DNA of 64,000 nt from Ichthyophis bannanicus (lineage: Eukaryota; Chordata; Amphibia; Gymnophiona; Ichthyophiidae): contig CM066032.1 of the NCBI GenBank assembly GCA_033557465.1, positions 1,317,046,025 through 1,317,110,024 of the forward strand, written 5' to 3'. Below are positions 46,523-57,454 of this stretch, piece after piece. Under the pieces are notes generated by a model that was given only the letters and a program-made list of their open reading frames with translations, had not been told where the DNA came from and did no database searches. Every line of letters starts with the position of its first letter. Within the stretch, counting starts at the first letter, position 1. A program made the translations under genes and the position numbers.

Positions 46523-47306
46523 AGGGGTATGTTTACTAAACGTGAATAACGCGCGTAGTATGACGTTAACGACCGTAAGTGCAGTGTAACGCGCGTAAAC
46601 ACGCGCCAACGACCAGTAACATCGTACTACGTGTGGAAACTGCGCTTAACGATCGTAAAGCCCCGCGGCGCATTAAAACAGCGCAGAAGGTGGAGAGTGG
46701 GCGGAGAGAAGGGGTCAATGGGCGGAGAGGGGGCGTGGAGAGGCTCCCCCTCACTAACGCGCTGTAATTCTGAGCTCAATTCCAACGCGAATGAAAACCT
46801 GCCGTTAAAGGCATTTAAAGGGAAGAGAAACCATTTCCGTCAGCAATGTACAGAAAAACCGGGGAAACACACAAAACGTGAGCAGTGTGATACATGTGCA
46901 CTGAACAAAATAGCACATAAAACGTTAAAAATGACCACAGGAAACATTTTAAAAAGCATAATACAGCTGGGCAACAGTGATAGCAATGGGCAACAAGGAG
47001 CAACACTGCCTGGAAAGCACCAAATAAAAAAGAAATGATGTGTGGAAGGGTCTACGCGTCACAGACCCTTTTAAATATCATTTCATTGTAATGGATTGTC
47101 CTGGGAGTGTTGTGTAATGTTTCCCAATGATATCATTGTTGCCCAGCTTGGTTATGGGTGTGTGCCCCTTTTGTGAGGTATTCTCTGAGGTTTATGTGCA
47201 CCGTTGTCTGCATACAAGGTAAATGAGGTCACAATAAACCTGTTGCAGAGCAGAGTTTCTGACTCGTCAGGCCGGTTTAACTAACTCCAGGGACTGCACT
47301 GTCTCT

Positions 47307-47385
47307 GTGGCTACAGTGTGGTGCAACAGACACAGCCAGTGTCTGTAAGACCAGAGGGTCACAGGTTCAAATCCCAGCTGGGGCT
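47307..47385 (+). repeat. tRNA-like pol III head in copy 2
   Basis: TGGCTACAGTGTGGTGCAAC, then CAGGTTCAAATCCCAGC as a B-box-like block. Matches the triplicated units of copy 1 in reverse. Confidence 0.55.
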
Positions 47386-47389
47386 CCTG

Positions 47390-49470
47390 CCAACCCAGTC
47401 CCCATAGCTTTACCCACCACTAAACATTGATAGTAAAGACACACCTTTATTGCAGAGAACATACGCATGGCCTATATTTTACCACACCAGAAACAGGCAC
47501 ATTACCGTAAAGCAGAGTTTCGCAAATGTAGTCCTGGAGGGCCCCACAACATTCCGGTTTCATGCTGCCTCCAATAAAGATGCCTGTGCTGCATAGCTAT
47601 GCACCACCCCCATGTTATGCAGATGTAGCTCATGCATATTTATGAGGGACAGCATGAAAACCCGAACAGTGTTTGGAACACCAGGACTGGAGTTGGGGAA
47701 CTCTGCCGTAAAGCAGCAGCCAACAGGGCCACACACCCACCCACAGGCCCCATTGGCCAATGCCACCTGGAGAGGCAAGAAATTGGGTCCTGCCTGTATC
47801 TCCCAATACTAGCAGTTGCATACCTTAGCAATGCCACCCTACACCTGGGTATATGGTACACAGCTATCAAACGTTTGCTATGAGAACTGGCAGATATCAA
47901 TTCCTCTGTTAAGCACATTTTGCTCATTGAGCTCCACCATAACAATCATTCTGATGTCTGCGGTGTGTGCTGCAGGTCTGGTCTCTGACAGTGTTCACCA
48001 CCCTGGGAGTGACCCCCCAACAGTCTTGTGTACCATATCCATGCCTGTACTATGCCCAGGACTGGTGTGGTGTGTATGGCTGCTGACCACCTCTATAGTA
48101 GCACAATGCTGAGATCGGTGTGGGGGTGGTTGTCTGTCTATCCAGTGTGTGGTGGCTGCAAACACCTTCCACAGGCCACAATGCCAGCAATACAGAATTG
48201 GGCTGCCAATGTGCATAATGAGGAGCAAGGTACCATGGGTAGAGGCCGGACAGGGTGCATCTGCACAGGGCATAGGGCAGTGACAGGCACATTGTAGTGG
48301 CCGGCCACCACCTACACAGACAGGGTGACCTCAGTATGTGCTGCTGAGAGATCACTCTCACCCTGACTGTGCAGTGACCACAGCATGGCTAGGCACCCCG
48401 ATAGTGCTATCTAGTATTTCTCTCATGTGATATATATGGGTTGCCTTTTGGGGCCCTGTCACTGATTTAACTGTGTATGCTGACATCCCAGTTCTGGGTG
48501 CAGGAATCTCCACTGGGCACTAGCAGACTATTTGCAGCTGGTATGCGTTGTGATGGAGTGGCTTGCAGGGTGCAGTGGCTGATGGCTTGCACCAGGGGAA
48601 TATCAGATAGTGGTGGGGTGCAGCATGCCATATCTAGGCCTAATGTCTGTCTGCTATTGTGTTCTGGATGTGTACAGAGCTGCATTGACTGCTCTGTGGG
48701 GTGTGTGTCCCTCAGCAGGACTGGGGTTGATGTTCCCCTCTACGTCCACCTTGCAGGGAGGTAGATGTTGTATCTTCTGATAGGAGACCCTGTTTGCTGC
48801 CCTGGGGGAGGGGGTGGTGGTGCATGGGCCCTCCTGGGGGTCCATGGGGGCTACACCTGACTGATACAGACAGAGATGTCCAAGGTGTTACTGCAGAAAC
48901 TACCTGTCTCACACTATAACACTGCTGTGGACCTGCACCATGGCCTCTTTCAGCCATGGACGTTGCTGTGGACCTGGTGCTTGGCGCCTCACTGCACCCT
49001 CAGGGTGAGCACAGTACCCGCACGCTGTGACGGTGTGTGGCTACCCTGTGCCGGTACAACACACGGTCAGTACCCCCTAACAGGCCGAGGTGCTGTAGGG
49101 GTGCACATGGTCGCCTCCCCCCTACCAGGCCGAGGTGCTGTGGGTGTGCATTCCCCATCTTGTGTCTATCTGTGGACAGCTGATTTGCATGTGCAGTGCA
49201 TCATGGGTGTGACTGGCGCAACCCAACCCTGGGGGAATCCAGCGCCTGCTCACAGGCTTTGATAATCCATAGGCCATCCCACGTACATCTGTTAGCATTG
49301 TGCATAGGTGCAGGACACCCTACCGAGTCTGTCATATATGATACCCACACAGGTAAAAACACACATACCCACGCACGATTGTACGCCCAACGTACAGTGT
49401 TACACATACTGCGAGGGTCTGTTTCTGTATGGAGTACTCGACGTAAAGGAAAACATGCCCTCTCACAGCA
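47390..49470. other. conserved non-coding arm, copy 2
   Basis: Reverse-homologous to 42,860-45,900 of copy 1. No gene recognised. Confidence 0.6.
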
Positions 49471-49474
49471 CACT

Positions 49475-49536
49475 GGGGACTCGAACCCATGCTGCCTGTA
49501 ACAGTGGTCAGTACACTAACCATTGTGCTACAGCTC
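49475..49536 (-). repeat. well-preserved tRNA-like head
   Basis: On the minus strand TAGCACAATGGTTAGTG is followed by ATGGGTTCGAGTCCCCAG, good A- and B-box matches, but the surrounding stems do not make a clear tRNA. Confidence 0.6.
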
Positions 49537-49564
49537 TGTGTTAGAGCTCTGTCTCTGTACATCT

Positions 49565-49672
49565 TCCTACGATGTACGTCCGCAGCAACGCACGCACGTA
49601 CGCCCACAGTAACGCACGTGGCCACGCCCCCAGCAACGCACGTGACTACGCACCCCGCAACGCACGTGGCTG
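49565..49672 (+). promoter_or_regulatory. tandem E-box repeats upstream of Myb-like gene B
   Basis: Four imperfect units of about 24 bp, each centred on CAACGCACGTGRC or TAACGCACGTGGC, lie 25-130 bp before the start codon. Three contain CACGTG. Confidence 0.5.
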
Positions 49673-50232
49673 AGCAGCAAAGGCATTTAGAAGAAATGGC
49701 ATCTATGTCGAGAAAGCCTCCCTTCAGCCAGCGTGACATATACCTGCTCACAGAGCTGTTCTGCCTCCGCCAGCAGAGACTCTTCCCTGGCTCATCCAGG
49801 AGGCAGAACCTGGCAAGGGTCAGGAGGGCCTGGGACCGCCTGGCCCATAGATACAACAGGAGCTCAGACTACCCACGTGAGGTAAGTGCATGGGGACAAG
49901 TCCCCCAAATGATGAGACAAAACAAAACACACCCAGTAACGTCAGCACAAATAAACAATGCACTGACAGGGAATAGCAGGTGCTGACACATCCTGCGGCT
50001 AGCAAAGTCTGCCACACACCCATGAAAAAGGCACCCCTGCCCCAAGGGGGTAGCTGCAACCATGGCAGAGCAGCACCACAGATCACAGAGGTATGGTATA
50101 GGGTGCCTTTGCAGGCCAGGGATGTCCCCCATCCACAAGACACCCAGTCCCACCTCTCAGGCCAACAGGAAAGGAAGGGGGTCTGCACCATGTCTCCGTT
50201 AACCAACACATTTGCAAAATGCATCCTCTGAT

Positions 50233-50654
50233 GCTGCAAGCCCCAAATGAGGGCATCCCTCCCCCACCCTGCCCACTGTCTGCTGGTGCCTTGTGTGATT
50301 ACAAAAGACAATCCCCAGCTCCAAGCAGATGTAGGCCCCAAATGAGGGCATCTCTCCCCCACCCTGCCCACTGTCTGCTGGTGCACTGTGTGAATAAAGA
50401 ATACAAACCCCAGCTCCAAGCAGATATAGGCCCCACATGAGGGCATCCCCCCTCCACCCTGCCCACTGTCTGCTGGTGCCTTCTGTGATCACAAAACACA
50501 ATCCCCAGCTCCAAGCAGATATAGGCCCCACATGAGGGCATCCCCCCTCCACCCTGCCCACTGTCTGCTGGTGCACTGTGTGATTAAAGAATACAAACCC
50601 CAGCTCCAAGCAGATATAGGCCCCACATGAGGGCATCCCCCCTCCACCCTGCCC
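50233..50654 (+). repeat. 95-bp tandem array, left part (about 4 copies)
   Basis: The unit is marked by CCCCAGCTCCAAGCAGATRTA, GGCCCCAMATGAGGGCATC and CTGCCCACTGTCTGCTGGTG. It is interrupted by hAT element B. Confidence 0.95.
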
Positions 50655-52365
50655 TAGGGTTGCCAACTTTTTCACCGAGAAAAACCCGACACCTGTGGCT
50701 CGCCATGCTCCACCCATTCTTCGCCCCTAGTCCCACCCCTGCCCCGCCCCCAGCCCCACCCACAAAAATTACCGAGGATACGTGTAGGCTAACTTCCTTG
50801 GTCAGATAATAATTAAACTGGGAACCCCAAAATCCAAACATGAAATGTACAACACTGGAGAAATAAAACTATAAAGTAATTTCCTCTTGCACTAAACAAA
50901 AACGCAAAGATGTTAGCAATACACACTTCCCAGACCAGACATATTCCAGTTAATAAATTCAAAATAAAAAGTATTTTTCTACCTTCTGTTTGGGCGTTTT
51001 ATTTTTCAGTTGCAATTGCTCCAGTCACTTTCTTCTGGTTTCTTCGTGTCTTCTGCAAGCTATCCATTTGTCCTTTCTTCTCTTTTAGATGTTTTCCATT
51101 CTCTCTCTATTTCTGCTTTAACATACTGATTGTTTCCCTTTTGCTCTTTCCCCCACTTCTTTCCTTATTCCTTTATCATCCGTTTAAATTTCACCCTTCC
51201 ATTCTCAAGCCCCTCTTACTCTCCCAATACCGGCCCATCATAGACTTTTCTTCCACACAAAATATTTTTTCCCCCATCCATTCTAGTCCTCCCCCCAAAT
51301 CAATTCCCTTATAGTTCTAGGCCCACCCAGCATCCACTCCCTTCTAGTCCCATTCTCCCATGCCCCCCATCAGCCCATTTCCAGTCCTATTCCAGCTCTT
51401 CATCAGCCCATTTCCAGTGCTAGCCCTCACATCACAGGCCATTTCCAGTCCTAGCTCCCCCCCCCCAATCACAGCCCATTTCCAGTCCAAGTCCCCATCA
51501 CAGCCTATTTCCAGTCCTAGGCCCCCCCCCCACCATCACAGCCCATTTGCAGTCCGAGTCCCCCCGCACCATCACAGCCCATTTGCAGTCCGAGTCCCCC
51601 CGCACCATCACAGCCCATTTGCAGTCCTAGCCCCCTTAATCACAGCCTATTTCCAGTCCAAGATCCCCCTTCCTCCACCATAGCCCATTTCCAGTCCAAG
51701 TTCCCCCCCCCCCCCCATAGCCCTTTTCCAGTCCAGGTCCCCTCCACCCCCATCACAACCCATTACCAGTCCATGTCCCCCCTCCATCACAGCCTATTTC
51801 CAGTCCAAGTTTCCCTCCCCCCCCCATAGCCCTTTTCTGGTCCAGGTCCCCTCCACCCCCATCACAACCCATTTCCTGTCCTTGTCCCCCCCCCCCATAA
51901 CCCTTTTACAGTCCCGGTCCCCCCCCCCCCATCACAGCCTATTTCCAGTCCCAGTCCCCCCCTTAGCCCTTTTCCAGTCCCAGTCCCCCCCCTTAGCCCT
52001 TTTCCAGTCCAAGTCCCCCCCCTTTAGCCCTTTTCCAGTCCACGTCCCCCCCCCCCCTTAGCCCTTTTCCAGTCCAACCTTTAACCTTTCCCAGCATTCG
52101 CGGCTTCACAGGAACAGCCGCCAGCGTGAAGGTAAAGGCTCTTCACGCTGGTGGCTGTTCAGAGGGAGCCGGGGCCTCGCGCGGGCTTCCCCGGCTCCCT
52201 CTGAAGCGGAGAAAAGCCAGTTGTTTTGCTCTGGCCGCTCCCGATCTTGCGGCCAGAGCAAAAAAAACGGCTTTTAAAGGGCCGGTTTTGCCTCTGCGCC
52301 TGCAGCCGGCCTGGCCGTTGAAAAACCGGCCAGGCCGGCTGAAAACCGGCCAGTTGGCAACCCTA
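50655..52365 (+). mobile_element. non-autonomous hAT-type element B with exact 8-bp target duplication
   Basis: The termini are TAGGGTTGCCAACTT and, reversed, TAGGGTTGCCAACTG. The octamer CCCTGCCC stands at 50647-50654 and again at 52366-52373, and excision would restore the 95-bp repeat unit exactly. The interior has a pyrimidine-rich block (51,008-51,290) homologous to element A, the same minisatellite (51,360-52,075), and a GC-rich inverted repeat (about 52,100-52,340). No transposase. Confidence 0.95.
51360..52075 (+). repeat. minisatellite inside element B
   Basis: Units of about 30 bp: CATCACAGCCCATTTCCAGTC plus a C-run, drifting to TAGCCCTTTTCCAGTCC at the right. Confidence 0.9.
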
Positions 52366-53478
52366 CCCTGCCCACTGTCTGCTGGTGCCTTCTGTGATCA
52401 CAAAACACAAACCCCAGCTCCAAGCAAATGTAGGCCCCAAATGAGGGCATCTCTCCCCCACCCTGCCCACTGTCTGCTGGTGCCTTGTGTGATTACAAAA
52501 GACAATCCCCAGCTCCAAGCAGATATAGGCCCCACATGAGGGCATCCCCCCTCCACCCTGCCCACTGTCTCCTGGTGCACTGTGTGATTACAAAAGACAA
52601 TCCCCAGCTCCAAGCACATGTAGGCCCCAAATGAGGGCATCTCTCCCCCACCCTGCCCACTGTCTGCTGGTGCCCTGTGTGATTACAAAACACAAACCCC
52701 AGCTCCAAGCAGATATAGGCCCCACATGAGGGCATCCCCCCTCCACCCTGCCCACTGTCTGCTGGTGCACTGTGTGATTAAAGAATACAAACCCCAGCTC
52801 CAAGCAGATATAGGCCCCACATGAGGGCATCCCCCCTCCACCCTGCCCACTGTCTGCTGGTGCACTGTGTGATTAAAGAATACAAACCCCAGCTCCAAGC
52901 AGATATAGGCCCCACATGAGGGCATCCCCCCTCCACCCTGCCCACTGTCTGCTGGTGCCTTCTGTGATCACAAAACACAAACCCCAGCTCCAAGCAGATG
53001 TAGGCCCCAAATGAGGGCATCTCTCCCCCACCCTGCCCACTGTCTGCTGGTGCCTTGTGTGATTACAAAAGACAATCCCCAGCTCCAAGCAGATGTAGGC
53101 CCCAAATGAGGGCATCTCTCCCCCACCCTGCCCACTGTCTGCTGGTGCCTTGTGTGATTACAAAAGACAATCCCCAGCTCCAAGCAGATGTAGGCCCCAA
53201 ATGAGGGCATCTCTCTCCCCCACCCTGCCCACTGTCTGCTGGTGCCTTGTGTGATTACAAAAGACAATCCCCAGCTCCAAGCAGATGTAGGCCCCAAATG
53301 AGGGCATCTCTCCCCCACCCTGCCCACTGTCTGCTGGTGCACTGTGTGAATAAAGAATACAAACCCCAGCTCCAAGCAGATATAGGCCCCACATGAGGGC
53401 ATCCCCCCTCCACCCTGCCTGCTGGTGCCTTCTGTGATCACAAAACACAAACCCCAGCTCCAAGCAGATGTAGGCCCC
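52366..53478 (+). repeat. 95-bp tandem array, right part (about 12 copies)
   Basis: Same unit as 50233-50654. Two subtypes alternate in blocks: one with GATGTAGGCCCCAAATG...TCTCTCCCCC, the other with GATATAGGCCCCACATG...TCCCCCCTCC. One copy near 53,420 is shortened. Confidence 0.95.
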
Positions 53479-54859
53479 TAAAGGGGTCCCCTGCACCGAC
53501 CCTGTTCCCTGGGAAACAGGCCCTGTATGGGATCACAAAGGAAAAACCACAGCCTAAGGGCATCCTAGTGAGGACTGTAGGTGACAACCTCCCACCCAAA
53601 AAGTGGCTGATTGGCACATGCAGATGTGTGTAGGTGGCACACACAGCTGTGATGTGTTATGTACGTGGGCCGCACATACAGTGCACATGGTGCACCGACC
53701 AGGGTGATGTGTGTGTGTGGCCCACACATGGGGCTGTCACACGTTAACGCAAGGGGGCATGAGCGCCCACCCAATAGGGGCAGGCACTTGTTGTATGCAA
53801 TGAGAGTGGTAGATGCAGAGGCAGGGACCCACCACGTGTCCCCACGGTAGCTAAGGGCAATGTTCGTTGTCACCCCTACAGGTGGAGGACCTTCGAAAGA
53901 AGGCTCGCGAGCTGAGGGCCCGGTACCCCCGCTTCGTTGCCAGGGTGCAGCGCGAGAGGATGGCACAGCAGAATGGTGAGTACCGCGACATGGACATGTA
54001 GGGGAACGAGTGGTGGAACCACAGGTCCACAGTGACAGGGGAAGAGGATGTTTCCCCAGGGGATGACATGTGTTATCTCTCCCACAGCTGATGCACGTGC
54101 AGCCAACGTGGAGGAGGGGCCGGAGGAGCCCCCAGATGTTGCGGCCCGGGAGGGAGACCAGGAGCAGCGCATGGATGAGGATGGCGGACCAGAGCGGGGA
54201 GCCGAGGATGGGAATGAGCGCGCATCCCCACGCCACGATGAGGGGGAGGAGGGGGGTGATGATGGGGGCCAGATGGGAGGGAATGTGGGGGATGCTAGTA
54301 AATGGGGACTGATGGTGTGGAGCCTGGGGAGCAGGATGAGGAGGGGGGGGGGGATGTGAGTGGAAGGGAAGAGGAATGGGGGGAGGTGGGTGGCAGGGAG
54401 AGGGAGGGGGAGGCGGGGGGGAGGGGGATGGGGTTGTGGGGAGGGTGTTGGAGGCAGGGGGGAGGGAGGGGATGTCCAGCGGAGGGGGTGGGGCGGGGGC
54501 AGGTCCCCAATGGCACGCTCCGCCACAGGGCACTGGGGGCACCAGCCACCTGCCCCATGATCAGGGCACGGCAGGCCCTCTGGACGTGTGCCTGCCACAC
54601 ATGGCCGCAGGCAGGTCTGCTGTCCATGCAGCCACACAGACACGGGGAGATGTGTGTCTGTGCGGCTGCATGTGCGGCCTGCGCCTGGCTGCAGCTGTGC
54701 GTGCCCAGGCACAAGCCCAGAGGCAGTTCGCCCTAATCCAGGGGCAGGTGCTGGCAACCCTGTCCATGGTGGCTGACCGTCTGCGGGAGCGGGATGACCG
54801 CCCTGGCCGTTCCGCAGACGGTCAGCCACCATCCAACAGGGGTCCCCAGGGTGTGTAAT

Positions 54860-56216
54860 GTGTGGGGACACATGGCACACCCACCCTGTGACGGACCGTG
54901 CCATTGAATGTCCACCACATTTGCCACAGGGATGGGAGCGGACACTGCAATTTGCAGTGGCATGCGTGTTTGGCCATGCCGGCCATCAACTGACAGCATG
55001 GGCCATGTCAGCCGGATGTCACGTGTCTGTGTAACTGTAAATAATGTAAATATGTTATAAAAATGAGTTATAAATGTTGGTTGAAACATATGTACCTGTT
55101 GGTCAGATGTCCCTCATTGCCTGATGACAGTGGTGTGCGAGTGATGGGTGTGGCAGTGGGCACTATTGGGGCCAAGGGTGGACGTCGAACAGGTAAGGTA
55201 TGTGGCATGGGCACCCCCCACAGACATGTCACAGCTACGTTGCTGTGTGGGTGGCCCACCAAGAGGGGTGGTGAGTGGCGTGCATGACTGACGTGCAACA
55301 GCATATGTGTGGGTCCCTGTGGTACACACAGCACAGAGTGACAATGATACATATGGTGGTGTGGAGCGGGTGGCCTTTGTGATCTGTACAGCATGACCCC
55401 ATATTGTTGGTCTGTCATGGCAAGTGCAGGACAGCTGAGGTGTGTGCGTGGCGGTGGGGAGAGGGGGGAACTGCATAGTGTGCACCGCAGGGGCCCCTGA
55501 AGCTGACACCTGAGGGGGGGGGATGGAGCTGAACGTGTTTTGCTAGGTGTGACTGTGTAGGGCCTGGCAACAACTGTCAATATGTCACGCACGTGTACCA
55601 GCATGCAGGGCGGAAATGGTGGATGGTACACGATGGTCCATATTTCCGCTGCGAAACGTACGACCAACATGCTGCATGTTGTTATGGGTGAACCTGCTGG
55701 GCCCAGGGGGTGCAGGAGCATATTGTCGGTGGAGTACATTGGCCCATCGGTGGGGGCGATGAAAGGGGTATGGGGGTGGGGGGTGAACACAGCAGAGGGT
55801 GCGGACAGGGGCTCAGCGGGATGATGGCCAGAAGGGTGCCATACTGCGGCGTGTGTGCGGATAATGTGGGCTGGAGTGTGGATGGTGCGACAGGTGACAG
55901 TTGCTGGATGTCGTTTTGGAAAACCACTGTGTTATTGGGGTGTGCCAGGATGGGTGGGAAGGGGGTGTAGGTGTATATAGCGGCCACTGGTGCACAGGGT
56001 GACGGGTAGCCATTACCGTGGGTTGACACAAAGGTGCTGGAGCATGCATGCCTGTGCCCAGGGATCCACAGTGCACACGTGTGACGTTTGGGACAAGGTG
56101 GATGTGTGTGGGCGCATGTAAACCAGAGTACATGACCTGTGCAGTGTACATACTGTGCATGTCCAGGGTGGTGTGAGCAGAAAAGGTGTCTCCACATGCA
56201 GTACATACAGTGCACC
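54860..56216. other. spacer 3' of gene B, no gene recognised
   Basis: An A/T-rich patch near 55,035-55,075 may hold gene B's polyadenylation site (TTATAAAAATGAG). The rest has only Pro/His-rich or Gly-rich chance frames. Confidence 0.4.
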
Positions 56217-56385
56217 CAGGGCCGGCCCGTCCATTGAGCAAGAATGTTCTTTGCACAGGGCCCCGCGTTTCAGGGGGCCCCGCGCAAAGAACATTCTGCA
56301 TTATGTTTAAAATTATATGTAAAAAAAAAAGCTGGCTCTGGCTGCTGCCGCGGTCTCCGCGGCAGATTGGAGTGTCCCGCGGGGC

Positions 56386-56870
56386 CCCTCTCCTCGCTGA
56401 GCCTCTCTGCAAGGGCATTCAGATTCGCGAATGGAGAGGGTCTCCCTCGCGTCTCTGTTAAGCCCGCAGGGGCTAATGGGGAATTTCCCATCTGCCCCTT
56501 TAGACGCGAGGGGCTGATGGGAAATTTCCCATTAGCCCTGCGGGCTTAACAGAGACGCGAGGGAGACCCTCTCCCTTCCGAATCTGAAAGCCCTTGCAGA
56601 GAGGCTCAGCGAGGAGAGGGGGCTCTCCTCGCTGAGCCTCTCTGCAAGGGCATTCAGATTCGCGAAGGGAGAGGGTCTCCCTCGCGTCTCTGTTAAGCCC
56701 GCAGGGCTAATGGGGAATTTCCCATCTGCCCTTTAGACGCGAGGGGCTGATGGGAAATTTCCCATTAGCCCCTGCGGGCTTAACAGAGACGCGAGGGAGA
56801 CCCTCTCCCTTCGCGAATCTGAAAGCCCTTGCAGAGAGGCTCAGCGAGGAGAGGGGGCCCCGCGGGACAC
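56386..56870. repeat. duplicated GC-rich palindrome in element C
   Basis: Arms carry CTCTCCTCGCTGAGCCTCTC, GAGAGGGTCTCCCTCGCGTC and TTAAGCCCGCAGG. Each arm pair closes over GGGAAATTTCCC-like centres near 56,500-56,530 and 56,740-56,765. Confidence 0.85.
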
Positions 56871-56944
56871 TCCATTCTGCCGCTGCCACGGCGGCGGCGG
56901 CAGCAGCCAGAGCCAGGTGGTTTTATTAAATTATAAATTGCCAT

Positions 56945-57450
56945 AAGCCGATATGGAGGGGAGGGGAGGGGGCTGGGCTGGGCTGGGCTGGGTTAGGCTG
57001 GGCTGGGGGGGGTTAAGACTGGTGCTGGGCGGGGCTGGGCTGGGCTGGGCTGGGGGGGGTGTTATGACTGGTAATGGCCTGGGGGGGTTAAGACTGATAA
57101 CGGGCTGCGGGGGAGCTAGGACAGATAATGGGCTGGGGGGGCTAGGACTGGTAATGGGCTGTGAGCTGTTTGGGGGGGGTTAGGACAGGTAATGGGCTAT
57201 GGGGGGGCTAGGACAGGACAGGGGCTGATGGGGAGGGGTTAGGACTTGAGGTGGGCTGATGTGGTTAGGACTGGTAATGGGCTGTGGGCGGGGGGGGGTT
57301 AGGACTGGCGGGGGGCTATGGGGGGCTGACTGGAAATGGGCTGATGGGGTTAAGAGTGGAAGTGGGCTGATGGGTTAGGACTGGTAATGTGTTATAGAGG
57401 GTGCTTAAACTGAAAATGGGGTGATGGGGGGTTAGGACTGGTACTGGAAA
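56945..57450 (-). repeat. minisatellite inside element C
   Basis: On this strand GGTTAGGACTGGTAATGGGCT plus a G-run. It is the reverse complement of the units in elements A and B. Confidence 0.9.
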
Positions 57451-57454
57451 TGGG

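Larger units (their letters stand above)
49696..54858 (+). pseudogene. Myb/SANT-like Harbinger partner gene B, three exons (copy 2)
   Basis: The start is GAAATGG at 49696. Exon 1 (to 49881) encodes RKPPFSQRDIYLLTELF and VRRAWDRLAHRYN, the first helices of a Myb/SANT-like domain. Exon 2 (53882-53975) gives VEDLRKKARELRARYPRF, completing it. Exon 3 (54088-54858) is Glu/Asp-rich and ends with a helix (VLATLSMVADRLRERDD). Junctions are GAG|GTAAGT, CTACAG|GTG, AATG|GTGAGT and CCACAG|CTG, all in phase. A G-rich stretch at about 54,300-54,480 causes a frame change, so the gene is probably dead. Intron 1 is about 4 kb, filled by a 95-bp array and an hAT element. The protein is unlike gene A in sequence but of the same DNA-binding class. 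Confidence 0.8.
56217..57450 (+). mobile_element. hAT-like element C, right end missing, joined to truncated transposase
   Basis: The left end is CAGGGCCGGCCCGTCC, a terminus style common in hAT elements. Then come two tandem copies of a palindrome of about 235 bp (56,386-56,870), a CTGCCGCCGCCG/GGCAGCGGC segment homologous to element A in reverse, and the shared minisatellite on the opposite strand (56,945-57,450). No matching right end or target duplication is present. The minisatellite runs directly into transposase exon 1. Confidence 0.65.

Noticed and set aside
52363..53496. Series of 80-codon minus-strand frames
   Set aside because: They start every 95 bp and are shadows of the tandem array.
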